The notes beneath the pieces are model-generated. The model ran no database searches. It saw only the letters and a program-made list of their open reading frames with translations, and was not told where the DNA came from. The position numbers were made by a program, and so were the translations under genes. From NCBI GenBank assembly GCA_910585295.1, contig CAJUDE010000013.1, positions 50,473 through 114,472 of the forward strand: a stretch of DNA of 64,000 nt. Reading direction: 5' to 3'. Below, in pieces: positions 17,227 to 25,800 of the stretch (its first letter is position 1; each line of letters begins with the position of its first letter). This stretch comes from an uncultured Lachnospiraceae bacterium. Lineage in GTDB: Bacteria; Bacillota; Clostridia; Lachnospirales; Lachnospiraceae.

Positions 17227-17332
17227 TGGGATACCCCCTTTTGTATATTTTACTATATTTTGCGGATTTGCTCAATCTTATTTGTTTACATTTTATAGTA
17301 TGCACTGTCGCTAAATAATAACAGTATACCTA

Positions 17333-17498
17333 CTAGTGTGCTGACCGTATTATATTCAGCCGAACCTCCTTGCCTATCCGCCCATCTGCCGCGTTAGGTT
17401 TTCTATCCGTAGCCACCGCTACGCCGTCGAAAATCTGCCTTGCAGATGAGCGAATATTCTGCGGAGTTTCGTCAGATATAATATGGTCAGTACACTAG
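17333..17498. mobile_element. 166-bp terminal-inverted-repeat element (MITE-like)
   Basis: Imperfect inverted repeats of about 33 bases bound the element. The left end reads CTAGTGTGCTGACCGTATTA, and the complement of the right end reads CTAGTGTACTGACCATATTA. TA occurs on both sides (17331-17332 and 17499-17500), as expected for an IS630/mariner-type TA target. The interior is GC-richer and itself partly palindromic (CATCTGCCGCG, GTAGCCACCGCTAC, CTTGCAGATG). It has no coding capacity. Confidence 0.7.
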
Positions 17499-17701
17499 TA
17501 CAGCGTAAAATAAACAACTGATAGTCCTATCCCCCTGCTTATGCCAATTCACAAAATCATTTTTGTAAAAAGATAACTTGTTATTTGCAATTCCAAATGA
17601 AAATTCAATATTTAACTGGTAGATACAGGGGAAAATCTTAATCAACAAATCTTTGCCAAAGGACTTTGCCAAGATTTTAACCAAACAAGGCAACAGAAAC
17701 T

Positions 17702-17820
17702 GAAAAAAGGGCAGAACTATGGAAAAAGCCCTTTGCTTCTTGTGGTGAAAATGTACGGATTGAACCTGCTCTAACATACAGCCATTCCGATACATTTAGA
17801 AGAACTGATGAAACAACGTA
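17702..17820 (+). pseudogene. Possible hexapeptide acyltransferase fragment
   Basis: About 38 codons end at a TAA near 17820. The segment RAELWKKPFASCGENVRIEP resembles the region before the left-handed beta-helix of maltose/galactoside O-acetyltransferases. Nothing else of such a gene is visible, and the reading rests on one motif. The rest of the 450-base stretch 17499-17953 shows only AT-rich sequence and one of the rlmH-end-like repeats. Confidence 0.25.
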
Positions 17821-17877
17821 ATATTTCTATTATTAAATTCTTGTTCTTTTATATTTATCGAACATATGCTCCTTTAC

Positions 17878-17897
17878 GCCCTTACTTATGAGATGGT
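17878..17897 (-). other. rlmH-3'-end-like att repeat, distal copy
   Basis: On the minus strand ACCATCTCATAAGTAAGGGC matches about 16 of the 20 bases of the rlmH terminus GCCATATCATAAGTGAGGGC. It lies 57 bases downstream of the broken Rpn gene. The flank TTAAGTGCGAAAATT is shared with the middle copy at 19115. Confidence 0.5.
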
Positions 17898-17953
17898 TCT
17901 CCATAATAACCTTAAGTGCGAAAATTAGCCCTATATTAATTGAAAAAGGAAGG

Positions 17954-18776
17954 CTATGCCTTTTCCACTTCTTTCAAGTATATTTTTGCTACTTCTTCTG
18001 TTACTCGAAATTTTTCCTTTAACTTTTTTATTATTACATCTTCTGATAACATTACATCTTTGTAAGCAGTAATGGCTCCATAAATCTTCCCTTTCTCCTC
18101 CACACCCTTACTTAAATCACACATAAGCGACACCTCACTTTCCAACGTCTGAGTCATTCTAATATGAAAATCTTCTTCCAATATCTGGCACTTGTCCTGT
18201 GAACCTGTCTCCGTGGACAGAAGCACATTCAACAGTTTTAATAAATCTGTACCCGAATCTCCTTCTTTCCCAAGACAAATCATGACAGCCGCCATCAAAT
18301 CATAATCTGCTTTTCGTTCCTTTACACTGCCTACCAGATTTTCTTCCACAATATAATAACGGGTAATGCTGGATTCCCCTCTTTATCAGCGGATAACCCG
18401 GATAAAAATCATTCTGGGCTTCTATATTGATAATTAAACGAATCAATTCCCCGGATACAGGAGCTATTGCAAGAAAGCGGATATCATAGGTAACAGTTCC
18501 CTCCGTTAGAGAAGCATCTTCGTTTCCGGCTCCCTATATCATAGAAACACGGTTGGATTCATCCGGGGCAACTGCCACTTCACCCACCTGTGGTGTGCCT
18601 TCAATATATTTTTCTGCAATCTCTTCCACAGCACAGCCACAGTATTCTTCCAGACAGTTCTTCATAATCTACGCTAAAATAATCTTTTCCGAAAGCAGCC
18701 GTTTGCAGGCCGCATCATAGCTGGCTTTCTCATCAGCCACACGGATGTTTTTCGCTATGGTAGTATCTGTATTCAT
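17954..18776 (-). pseudogene. Rpn/PDDEXK-type nuclease, multiply broken
   Basis: A start at 18776 behind AGGAGGTGAGACC opens MNTDTTIAKNIRVADEKASY..., typical of a Lachnospiraceae PD-(D/E)XK transposase subfamily. Two in-frame TAG codons interrupt it (after SEKIILA and after ESNRVSMI). It continues through EGTVTYDIRFLAIAPVSGEL and LIINIEAQNDFYPGYPLIKR. About 100 residues of the core are then deleted, with a frame change near 18360, to ITRYYIVEENLVGSVKERK and a C-terminal helical tail that ends at 17954 (VAKIYLKEVEKA). The intact family would be about 300 residues. It is non-functional. Confidence 0.8.
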
Positions 18777-18839
18777 GGTCTCACCTCCTGCTTCTCGTTT
18801 ACATTTTATCATATTCCATGCTAACAAACCAGCTTATTA

Positions 18840-19105
18840 TCACTTTAAGCTCTCTACAACATAGACGCCCATTATTTTATCCTTATATGCTTTCAAAGCA
18901 TAATCGTAATAAAATTCTGCATCATCCTTATCAAAATGAAATTTATCCTGTATCTTTAATAGAATAGCATCATCACCTGCATTTACCTTTTTCAAATCTG
19001 ATATTATTTCACACAGGCTTTCTTAATAAAACTGTATACTCATCTATTCTTTTTATAGCTTCTTCTGCTTCTTCAAGATATATCTTTGCACTTTCTGCCC
19101 TTCCT
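18840..19105 (-). pseudogene. Debris of Rpn-type C-terminal tails
   Basis: Two short frames remain in this 420-base gap. ESAKIYLEEAEEAIKRIDEY (about 19105-19020) resembles the tail VAKIYLKEVEKA of the broken Rpn gene. A second stretch (ISDLKKVNAGDDAILLKIQD to VYVVESLK, stop at 18840) is helical and may be another tail. Neither has a start with a ribosome site. It looks like successive decay of related genes. Confidence 0.4.
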
Positions 19106-19114
19106 CAAAACTTT

Positions 19115-19134
19115 GCCCTCATTTATGGTATGGC
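19115..19134 (-). other. rlmH-3'-end-like att repeat, middle copy
   Basis: On the minus strand GCCATACCATAAATGAGGGC matches 18 of 20 bases of the rlmH terminus GCCATATCATAAGTGAGGGC. The similarity resumes further downstream with GAAAGTGCA...AGATAT. It lies about 130 bases beyond the 3' end of the Rpn nuclease at 19262. Confidence 0.6.
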
Positions 19135-19261
19135 TGTCCATAACATGCCTAAGTGCGTAAATTGCTTAAAAATGAATCTTTTTGAAATATTATCATCTCG
19201 CATAAATGTGAAATGTAATAAGGCAGAACATTTTGGTATGTTCTGCCTGTTACTTTCTCTC

Positions 19262-20104
19262 TTAACTAATATGATATTCCTCATAAAGCTCCTGACGGTA
19301 TTCTTCATCCTGTGATACTCTGATGATATCTGATAACCGACCGTCTTCATTTAATAACATTATCAGTTTAGCCATCTTTTTTTCTCCATTTTTTTCTCCG
19401 ATTTCCTGATTCTCCTGGTCTCTCATTAACAACGTCATATATTCATGCCTCCATTCCCTGTTTCTCTTTGCTTCTTTTACCGCTTCTTCCAGTTTTTTTA
19501 CATAAGAATCCTCTGTATCATCCGACTTCCTCCCCGCCACATAATTCAGAACTGCCATTAGTTCTTTACTGACGTCATCCAGTGTCCCTTCCGTGTTGAG
19601 AAATATTTTTACCGCTTCATCCCCCATGGAAACACTTTTATCCTCTTTACAGATATTTTCAAAAGTATAGATATGCCGCCCTTTATCGTATAAATCAAAC
19701 GGACAGATAAATATGATGTAGCTCCGGTTCAGCCTTTTATAATGCTGTTTCTTATCAATGAGCTGTAAATCTATCATGCTCTGATAATATCTGCTCCTTT
19801 TGGGAAGCTCCTTTGTATTGCTTACCTGCATTTCTATGTCATAAACTGTTCCTTTATCATCCTTTACATACACATCCAGCCTTACTCCGTGGGCGTCCCT
19901 GTCCTGCTCAATACTTTTCTGCAACTCCGGGTATTCCACATGGTCAATATCCAAATCCGGCAGAATCCTCTGCAGTAATTCTTTACACAGTTCCGGGTTC
20001 TGCATGACCTTCCCAAACAGGAAATCATTGGATATGCTTAATTCTTCCCAGCCTGTTTGGCTGTCTTCTATATTTTCCATCTGTTCTGTTTCATTGCCAT
20101 TCAT
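19262..20104 (-). CDS. Rpn family recombination-promoting nuclease, copy 2
   Basis: The protein has 280 residues. The order NDFLFGKVMQNPELCKELLQ, then HGVRLDVYVKDDKGTVYDIE-MQ (catalytic D...E-x-Q), then RSRYYQSMIDLQLIDK and YIIFICPFDLYDKGRHIYTF, is the signature of the Rpn/PD-(D/E)XK transposase-like family widespread in Clostridia. The C-terminus is a charged helix with EKNGEKK and a final helix (IIRVSQDEEYRQELYEEYHI). The frame is intact and long enough to be active. It lies between two rlmH-end-like repeats, as cargo of a putative SCC-like remnant. Confidence 0.85.
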   Translation of the reverse strand: MNGNETEQMENIEDSQTGWEELSISNDFLFGKVMQNPELCKELLQRILPDLDIDHVEYPELQKSIEQDRDAHGVRLDVYVKDDKGTVYDIEMQVSNTKELPKRSRYYQSMIDLQLIDKKQHYKRLNRSYIIFICPFDLYDKGRHIYTFENICKEDKSVSMGDEAVKIFLNTEGTLDDVSKELMAVLNYVAGRKSDDTEDSYVKKLEEAVKEAKRNREWRHEYMTLLMRDQENQEIGEKNGEKKMAKLIMLLNEDGRLSDIIRVSQDEEYRQELYEEYHIS

Positions 20105-20191
20105 TTTATTTTAACCTGCTTTCCTTTATGATTCTATTATACACAGTCCCCGGCTAAATTACAATCATTCCACACTTTGCTTTTATGGTTT

Positions 20192-20314
20192 TTATTCTTT
20201 CAAAATATCCACCATCAAAAGGAAACGCATTTTTTCTACAAATTCTCTCTGTTCCAGTTCGGAATCCAATTTTTCATACTCCCTTACAATGTACTTGTTA
20301 AAATCATGATTCAT
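20192..20314 (-). CDS. Small helical protein beside the recombinase remnant
   Basis: The frame codes for 40 residues (starting MNHDFNKYIVREYEKLDSEL), strongly helical and charged, starting at 20314 behind GAGAGGGAACAGAAG. It follows the recombinase remnant by 45 bases on the same strand. I do not recognise a family. Codon pattern and ribosome site support translation, and the position suggests an accessory peptide of the element. The rest of the 255 bases between 20104 and 20360 shows nothing else. Confidence 0.4.
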   Translation of the reverse strand: MNHDFNKYIVREYEKLDSELEQREFVEKMRFLLMVDILKE

Positions 20315-20359
20315 CTTCTGTTCCCTCTCTTTCCCTTTTTATTTTTTCTTTTTTGCTTT

Positions 20360-20845
20360 TTATATTACAAGTTCCAGTGACTTTATCCCAAATTCCCGGA
20401 ACATAAAAACAGACGGCGCACCGTCTGGTGGTGTGCCGCCATTGTTCTGTAAGAACCGGATTAACTCATCGGATAACTTTAGTTTGATGGAGCCTATGCT
20501 CCTGTCCCTGTCTATGGTGATTTCCTTTATCAGCAAATGCAGTAATCTCTTTTGCATGGTTCGGTCTATGTCAGCGGATAAGGCATTGCTGAAGTTTTTT
20601 AAGATTTCCCTCACTGCTTCTTTGGGTATCCCTTTCCGCCCTTCTTCCAGCAGGATAAGACGGCTCTCGCTGGTGCGCTCCCTGGCCTGCTCCATCTGCT
20701 GGTCTAACTCCTGTTTCCGCATTAAAAATTCATCTCTGGTAATCACTCCGTCCTCATAGGCTTCATGGTTCTTCACTTTTATATTCATTCCTTTCATTTT
20801 TCCATTACATCTGAAAGCGCATAAAGCTGTAAAAATATTTTTCAA
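20360..20845 (-). pseudogene. Large serine recombinase, C-terminal remnant
   Basis: About 140 residues resemble the last part of a large serine recombinase: a coiled-coil arm (VITRDEFLMRKQELDQQMEQ), the segment FSNALSADIDRTMQKRLLHL, and the beta strand ITIDRDRSIGSIKLKLSDEL that follows the coiled coil in this family. The catalytic N-terminal domain, recombinase domain and zinc ribbon are missing. It starts about 45 bases from the rlmH stop, the position of the ccr recombinase genes or their remains in rlmH-integrated elements. Confidence 0.75.
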
Positions 20846-20886
20846 TTTTAAACCTTGTCGTATTTCCAGCTGATATCTGCACTTTC

Positions 20887-20906
20887 GCCCTCACTTATGA
20901 TATGGC
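20887..20906 (-). other. rlmH-terminal att-like core
   Basis: The last codons of rlmH plus the following bases read GCCATATCATAAGTGAGGGC on the minus strand. In staphylococci the equivalent rlmH terminus (TATCATAARTGA) is the SCC integration site. Two degenerate copies in the same orientation occur downstream, at 19115 and 17878. Confidence 0.6.
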
Positions 20907-21370
20907 TCATTCGCCATAATACGGTATCCCCGATATATTTGTTCCAGCAATACCACCCGCATCAATTGATGGGGGAACGTCATTTTAGAAAAGCTAAGGG
21001 CATAATCAGCACGTTTTAAAATAGATTCTGCAAGCCCAAGGGACCCTCCGATTATAAATACCATATGGCTTACGCCGGACACCCCTAACCCCTCCAGCTT
21101 TTCAGAAAATTCCACAGAATCCAACATCTTCCCATCAATGGATAGCACGCAGGTCCAGGCGTCTCCCTTAAGGTGCTTTATCAGCCTTTGCCCCTCTTTT
21201 TCCTTTATTTGAAGTTCTTCGGCATCGCTGGCATTGTCTGGCGTTTTTTCATCCGCAACTTCAACTATCTCCAATTTGCAATACCGGCTCAGGCGCTTTT
21301 CAAATTCCTCAATTGCCTGCCGATAAAACTTCTCCTTTACTTTCCCAACTGCCAAAATAGTGATTTTCAA
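20891..21370 (-). CDS. rlmH: 23S rRNA (pseudouridine1915-N3)-methyltransferase RlmH
   Basis: This 159-residue SPOUT methyltransferase modifies pseudouridine 1915 in helix 69 of 23S rRNA on assembled ribosomes. It begins MKITILAVGKVKEKFYRQAI, has the SAM-binding knot VFIIGGSLGLAESILKRADY and ends with the invariant YRGYRIMANEPYHK. The length is that of the family. The start is TTG 21370 with AAGGAGTGG ten bases upstream. The 3' end doubles as a putative integration site (see the repeats at 20887, 19115 and 17878). Confidence 0.95.
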   Translation of the reverse strand: MKITILAVGKVKEKFYRQAIEEFEKRLSRYCKLEIVEVADEKTPDNASDAEELQIKEKEGQRLIKHLKGDAWTCVLSIDGKMLDSVEFSEKLEGLGVSGVSHMVFIIGGSLGLAESILKRADYALSFSKMTFPHQLMRVVLLEQIYRGYRIMANEPYHK

Positions 21371-21556
21371 GTTCTATCCACTCCTTTCCCTGATTCTAAC
21401 TTTAGGTAATAGCAAAACTGCTAAATAATCAAAATTTATAAGGCAATTTATCTCATTATGCATAAATATTTTACTTCATGTAAAAGCACAAAATACAAGT
21501 GGCACGTACCAACTAATGACCCTTAGCAAATTCTGGCTGACAATCATGCAAAGATA

Positions 21557-21585
21557 TTGTAATATGCTCCTGTTTCCTTTATAAT
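21557..21585 (+). promoter_or_regulatory. Sigma-A promoter of xpt
   Basis: TTGTAA (21557-21562) and TATAAT (21580-21585) are spaced by 17 bases. The expected transcript starts near 21592, leaving a leader of about 55 bases. Confidence 0.7.
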
Positions 21586-21647
21586 AGTTGGGTAAGCCAA
21601 ACTTAATCCATTACAAAAAACATATCGTTACAGAGGTGAATGCTATT

Positions 21648-22220
21648 ATGAAATTATTAGAAGAAAAAATCAAACAGGATGGGAATGCCGTAAATGAGCA
21701 TATCTTAAAAGTAGACAGCTTCATCAACCACCAGGTAGAACCAGCATTAATGCAGGAAATGGGAAAAGAAATTGCCGAGCATTTCAAGGCGAAAGGGATC
21801 ACCAAAGTTGCCACCATCGAAAGTTCTGGCATTTCCCCTGCTATTATGGCTGCCCTTGCATTGGGAGTGCCAATGGTGGTCTTAAAAAAACAGCCGTCTA
21901 AGATTTTGAACCAGGATTTGTACCAAACGGTAGTCACTTCCTATACAAAGGAAACAAACTATGAGCTGACCCTGTCCAAAAAATATATCACCTCCGACGA
22001 CCATGTGCTTCTGGTAGACGATTTCCTGGCAAACGGCGAAGCCGCCACTGCGGCGATTCGGCTAATACGCATGTCACATGCCACTATTGCAGGGCTTGGC
22101 GTTTTAATTGAAAAATCATTCCAGCCTGGCAGGGAAAAAATAATGGCTCAAGGAATTGAAGTTTATGCCCTTGCCCGCATTGCCAAAATGGCTGAAAATT
22201 ATATTGAATTCAAAGAATAG
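21648..22220 (+). CDS. xpt: Xanthine phosphoribosyltransferase
   Basis: The 190-residue enzyme converts xanthine and PRPP to XMP for purine salvage. It begins MKLLEEKIKQDGNAVNEHIL. The PRPP-binding loop is HVLLVDDFLANGEAATAAIR, and TIESSGISPAIMAALALGVP and VTSYTKETNYELTLSKKYI are typical of Xpt. ATG 21648 was chosen for AGAGGTGAATGCTATT; 20 further in-frame codons to 21588 would start inside the promoter region. The leader is too short for, and does not resemble, the purine riboswitch often found before xpt. A perfect GC hairpin without a T-run follows at 22246-22263. Confidence 0.93.
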   Translation: MKLLEEKIKQDGNAVNEHILKVDSFINHQVEPALMQEMGKEIAEHFKAKGITKVATIESSGISPAIMAALALGVPMVVLKKQPSKILNQDLYQTVVTSYTKETNYELTLSKKYITSDDHVLLVDDFLANGEAATAAIRLIRMSHATIAGLGVLIEKSFQPGREKIMAQGIEVYALARIAKMAENYIEFKE

Positions 22221-22314
22221 ACGCACTAGCCCAGCAAACAATTGAGCAGGGGAACTCCCCTGCCCACTGCTTGGTATGCTATAGGCAGCTTAATTTACCC
22301 TGCCCTTGCATATA

Positions 22315-22341
22315 GAAAAATGGCTCCCCAAATTTAGGGAG
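22315..22341 (-). terminator. Terminator of the SCP2-like gene
   Basis: The minus strand reads CTCCCTAAATTTGGGGAG followed by CCATTTTTC, a short stem with a T-run, 18 bases after the stop at 22359. Confidence 0.6.
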
Positions 22342-22358
22342 ATGCACCGCGCCTTCCC

Positions 22359-22697
22359 CTATGCTTTTTTCTTCTTACCGCCAATCAGGCTTTTCAGCTT
22401 TAACGCTTTATCAATATTGCCTTCCACTTTTAATTTCTTTAATGTCACTGCAAGGATTGGGTCCAGTTTGCCTTCTGCAATTTTAATTAAATTCTCTGCA
22501 GAACAGATAAACATAGCGTCCCTGTCATGGTAATCATACGGCTCCACATACAGTTTTCCATCCTTTACCTCAACATAGAAGATGCCTTCTGCCTCTCCTG
22601 TAATGTTAAACTGGTAAGCCAGATGCTCCGTGACGCCGCTGGCATCTGCATCCTTAAATGCTTCCTTCACTTTCTCAAAAAATGCTTCAAATGTCAT
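22359..22697 (-). CDS. SCP2 sterol-binding domain protein
   Basis: The protein has 112 residues with the SCP2 fold pattern: helices TFEAFFEKVKEAFKDAD, strands LAYQFNITGEAEGIFYVEVK and GKLYVEPYDYHDRDAMFICS, then AENLIKIAEGKLDPILAVTL and a basic tail ending GGKKKKA. SCP2-like proteins bind hydrophobic ligands such as fatty acids; the ligand here is unknown. ATG 22697 is preceded by AGGAGG nine bases upstream. It is a single-gene unit with its own terminator. Confidence 0.85.
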   Translation of the reverse strand: MTFEAFFEKVKEAFKDADASGVTEHLAYQFNITGEAEGIFYVEVKDGKLYVEPYDYHDRDAMFICSAENLIKIAEGKLDPILAVTLKKLKVEGNIDKALKLKSLIGGKKKKA

Positions 22698-22829
22698 AAT
22701 TCCCATCCTCCTGTTTTCCATCGTTTTCAGTTACTCTCTATAAAGCCTTAGACCCGATCTGTCTTTTGAACCCTTGGGGCAGGCTTCAAGGCATACCATA
22801 CCACGTTTCTACTCTATGGTCAACCTTTA

Positions 22830-25800
22830 TCAGAAATCAAACAGCGATAATTGATTAGATTCGGGCAAATTCCCCAAAATTCCCAAATCTCCCATCAAAT
22901 CAATGACCGATTTCGACACTTTGGTACGCTGGCGGAAATCATCTTTCGACAAGAATGGCCCGTCCTTTGCCGCCTCTTCCACTGCCTCCGCGGCCTTATC
23001 TCCCAGCCCCTCAATGCTGTCTAGGGCAGGCATCAGCTTCCCATCCATAATCTGGAACAAATGAGCCTGGGCGGTAAACAGGTCCAGAGGCAGAAACTCA
23101 AATCCCCGGGCATACATTTCCTGTACAATCTTCATATCCTTAACAGTATCCTGCTCCTTTTTTGTCAGGGAATCCTTCCTGCGCTCATAATCTGCCAGGA
23201 AATGCTCTAGCTTATCCTTACCCTGGCACATCAGCTCATAACTGAAAGAAGTGGCGCGGATACTGAAAAAAGCCGCATAGTAAGCAAGCGGATGGAATAT
23301 TTTGCAATAAGCTATCCTCCATGCCATCATAACGTAAGCCGCCGCATGGGCTTTCGGGAACATATACTTAATCTTTTTGCAAGACCAGATATACCAGTCC
23401 GGCACATTGTGGCTTGCCATGGCCTCTTCCCATTCCGGCTTTAACCCCTTGCCTTTTCGGACGCTTTCCATAATCGTAAAGCTCAATTCGCTTTCCATCC
23501 CCATGCCAATAAGGTATGTCATAATATCATCACGGGTACAGATAGCCGTGGAAATAGTTGCCTTTTTCTCCTGAATCAATGTCTGTGCGTTCCCAAGCCA
23601 TACATCCGTCCCATGGGACAGCCCAGAAATCCTTACCAAGTCAGAAAACGACTGGGGGTTGGTGTCAATCAACATTTGGATAACAAATTCTGTGCCAAAT
23701 TCTGGTATGCCAAGGGAACCTAATTTGCAGCCCCCAATATCCTCCGGCGCAATCCCTAAGGCTTTTGTGCTTTGGAACAAGGACATTACCTCTTTGTCAT
23801 CTAATGGGATCGTCCTGGCGTCAATGCCTGTCAAGTCCTCCAGCATACGGATCATGGTGGGATCGTCGTGTCCCAGTATGTCAAGCTTCAACAAGTTATG
23901 GTCAATGGAATGGTAGTCAAAATGGGTAGTGACAATATCGGTCGACATATCATTTGCCGGGTGTTGGATTGGGGTGAAGGAATGGATCTCTTCCCCTAAC
24001 GGAAGCACAATAATGCCTCCAGGATGCTGCCCGGTGGTGCGCCGTATCCCTACGCATCCCTGGGCAATCCGGTCGATCTCACAATTCCGCTTTCGTATGC
24101 CCCGTTCCTCATAATAATTCCTGATATAGCCAAACGCCGTTTTGTCTGCCAACGTGCCAATTGTCCCAGCACGGAACGTCTGCCCATAGCCAAAAATCAC
24201 TTCACAATAAGCATGGGCCTTGCTCTGGTATTCCCCAGAAAAATTCAAGTCGATATCTGGTTCCTTATTCCCTTTAAAGCCCAAAAACGTCTCAAAAGGG
24301 ATGTCAAACCCTTCCTTCCTTAAGGGTTCCCCACACATCGGGCAGACTTTATCCGGCATATCGCATCCGGCACGGCCGGCATATGCCCGGACTTCCTCTG
24401 AGTCAAAGTCACTATAATGGCATTTTTTGCAGTAATAATGGGGGGACAACGGGTTTACCTCGGTAATCCCAGACATCGTTGCAACAAAAGAAGACCCCAC
24501 TGAGCCACGGGAGCCAACCAAGTAACCGTCCTCATTCGATTTCCACACAAGCTTCTGGGCGATAATATACATCACTGCATAGCCATTGGATATAATAGAA
24601 TTCAATTCCCGCTCCAAGCGTTCCTTTACAACCGTTGGAAGGGACTCGCCATATATTTCATGCGCTTTATTATAGCAGATGTCCCGCAGCATTTGGTCAG
24701 AATTCTCAATGACTGGCGGGCATTTATCCGGGCGGACCGGCGATATTTTCTCGCACATATCTGCAATTCTGTTGGGGTTCTCCACCACAATCTCTTGTGC
24801 CTTCTCACTGCCCAAATACTGGAATTCCTCTAACATTTCTTCCGTTGTGCGCAAAAACAAGGGAGCCTGGTTGTCTGCGTCCTTAAACCCTTTCCCTGCC
24901 ATAATAATCCTGCGGTACACCTCATCCTCAGGATCCAGGAAATGCACGTCGCAGGTCGCCACCACCATTTTGTTAAATTCCTCCCCAAGCTTTACGATCT
25001 TACGGTTGATATCCCTTAATTCCTCCTCCGAGGAAAGGACAGGGTCATCTCCCCGCAGCATAAACTCATTATTTCCAAGGGGCTGGATTTCCAGGTAATC
25101 ATAAAAGCGCACCAGCCTTGCAAGCTCTTCCTCAGAATTCCCCCGCAGGATTGCCTGGTATAACTCCCCTGCCTCACAGGCAGAACCAATCAGCAGCCCT
25201 TCCCTATGTTTTAAAAACTCACTTTTGGGGATTCGCGGCTGCCTATGGAAATAGGTGAGGTGGGAATCTGACACCAAACGGTAAAGGTTAATCCTTCCTG
25301 TATCATTGGTGGCTAAGATAATCGCATGGTGGCTGGGCAGCTTCCTAATATTCTCCACAGAAGCGCTTCCCATGTCATTGACTTGCGACAGATTGGAAAT
25401 TCCCCGGTCTTTCAGCATTTCTATAAATTTTACAAATATCTCTGCTGTGCATGCGGCGTCATCCACCGCCCGGTGATGGTTTTCCAAAGGGATTTTCAAT
25501 GCTTTTGCCACGGTATCCAGCTTAAAGCGGTTTAACTGGGGCAGCAGTACCCGCGCCAGAGCCACCGTGTCAATCACTGTATATTCGCAGGGAATTTTCT
25601 GGCGCTCACAATTTTTGCTGATAAAGCTCATGTCAAACCCAGCATTGTGGGCAACCATAATCGCCCCTTCACAGAACGCCAGAAATTCAGGAAGGGCTTC
25701 TTCTATAGCTGGCGCGCCCAATACCATATCGTCCCGAATCCCAGTCAATTCCTCGATTTTAAATGGGATTGGCACCTTTGGGTCCACAAAGGTAGAAAAG

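Noticed and set aside
17487..17795. 102-codon frame on the minus strand
   Set aside because: It starts outside and ends inside the inverted-repeat element at 17333-17498, has no ribosome site and no recognisable pattern.
21420..21647. Purine riboswitch before xpt
   Set aside because: The promoter leaves only about 55 bases of leader and none of the conserved purine-riboswitch junction sequences are present.
22246..22263. Terminator of xpt
   Set aside because: The hairpin GCAGGGGAACTCCCCTGC is perfect but has no T-run after it; termination may occur further on.
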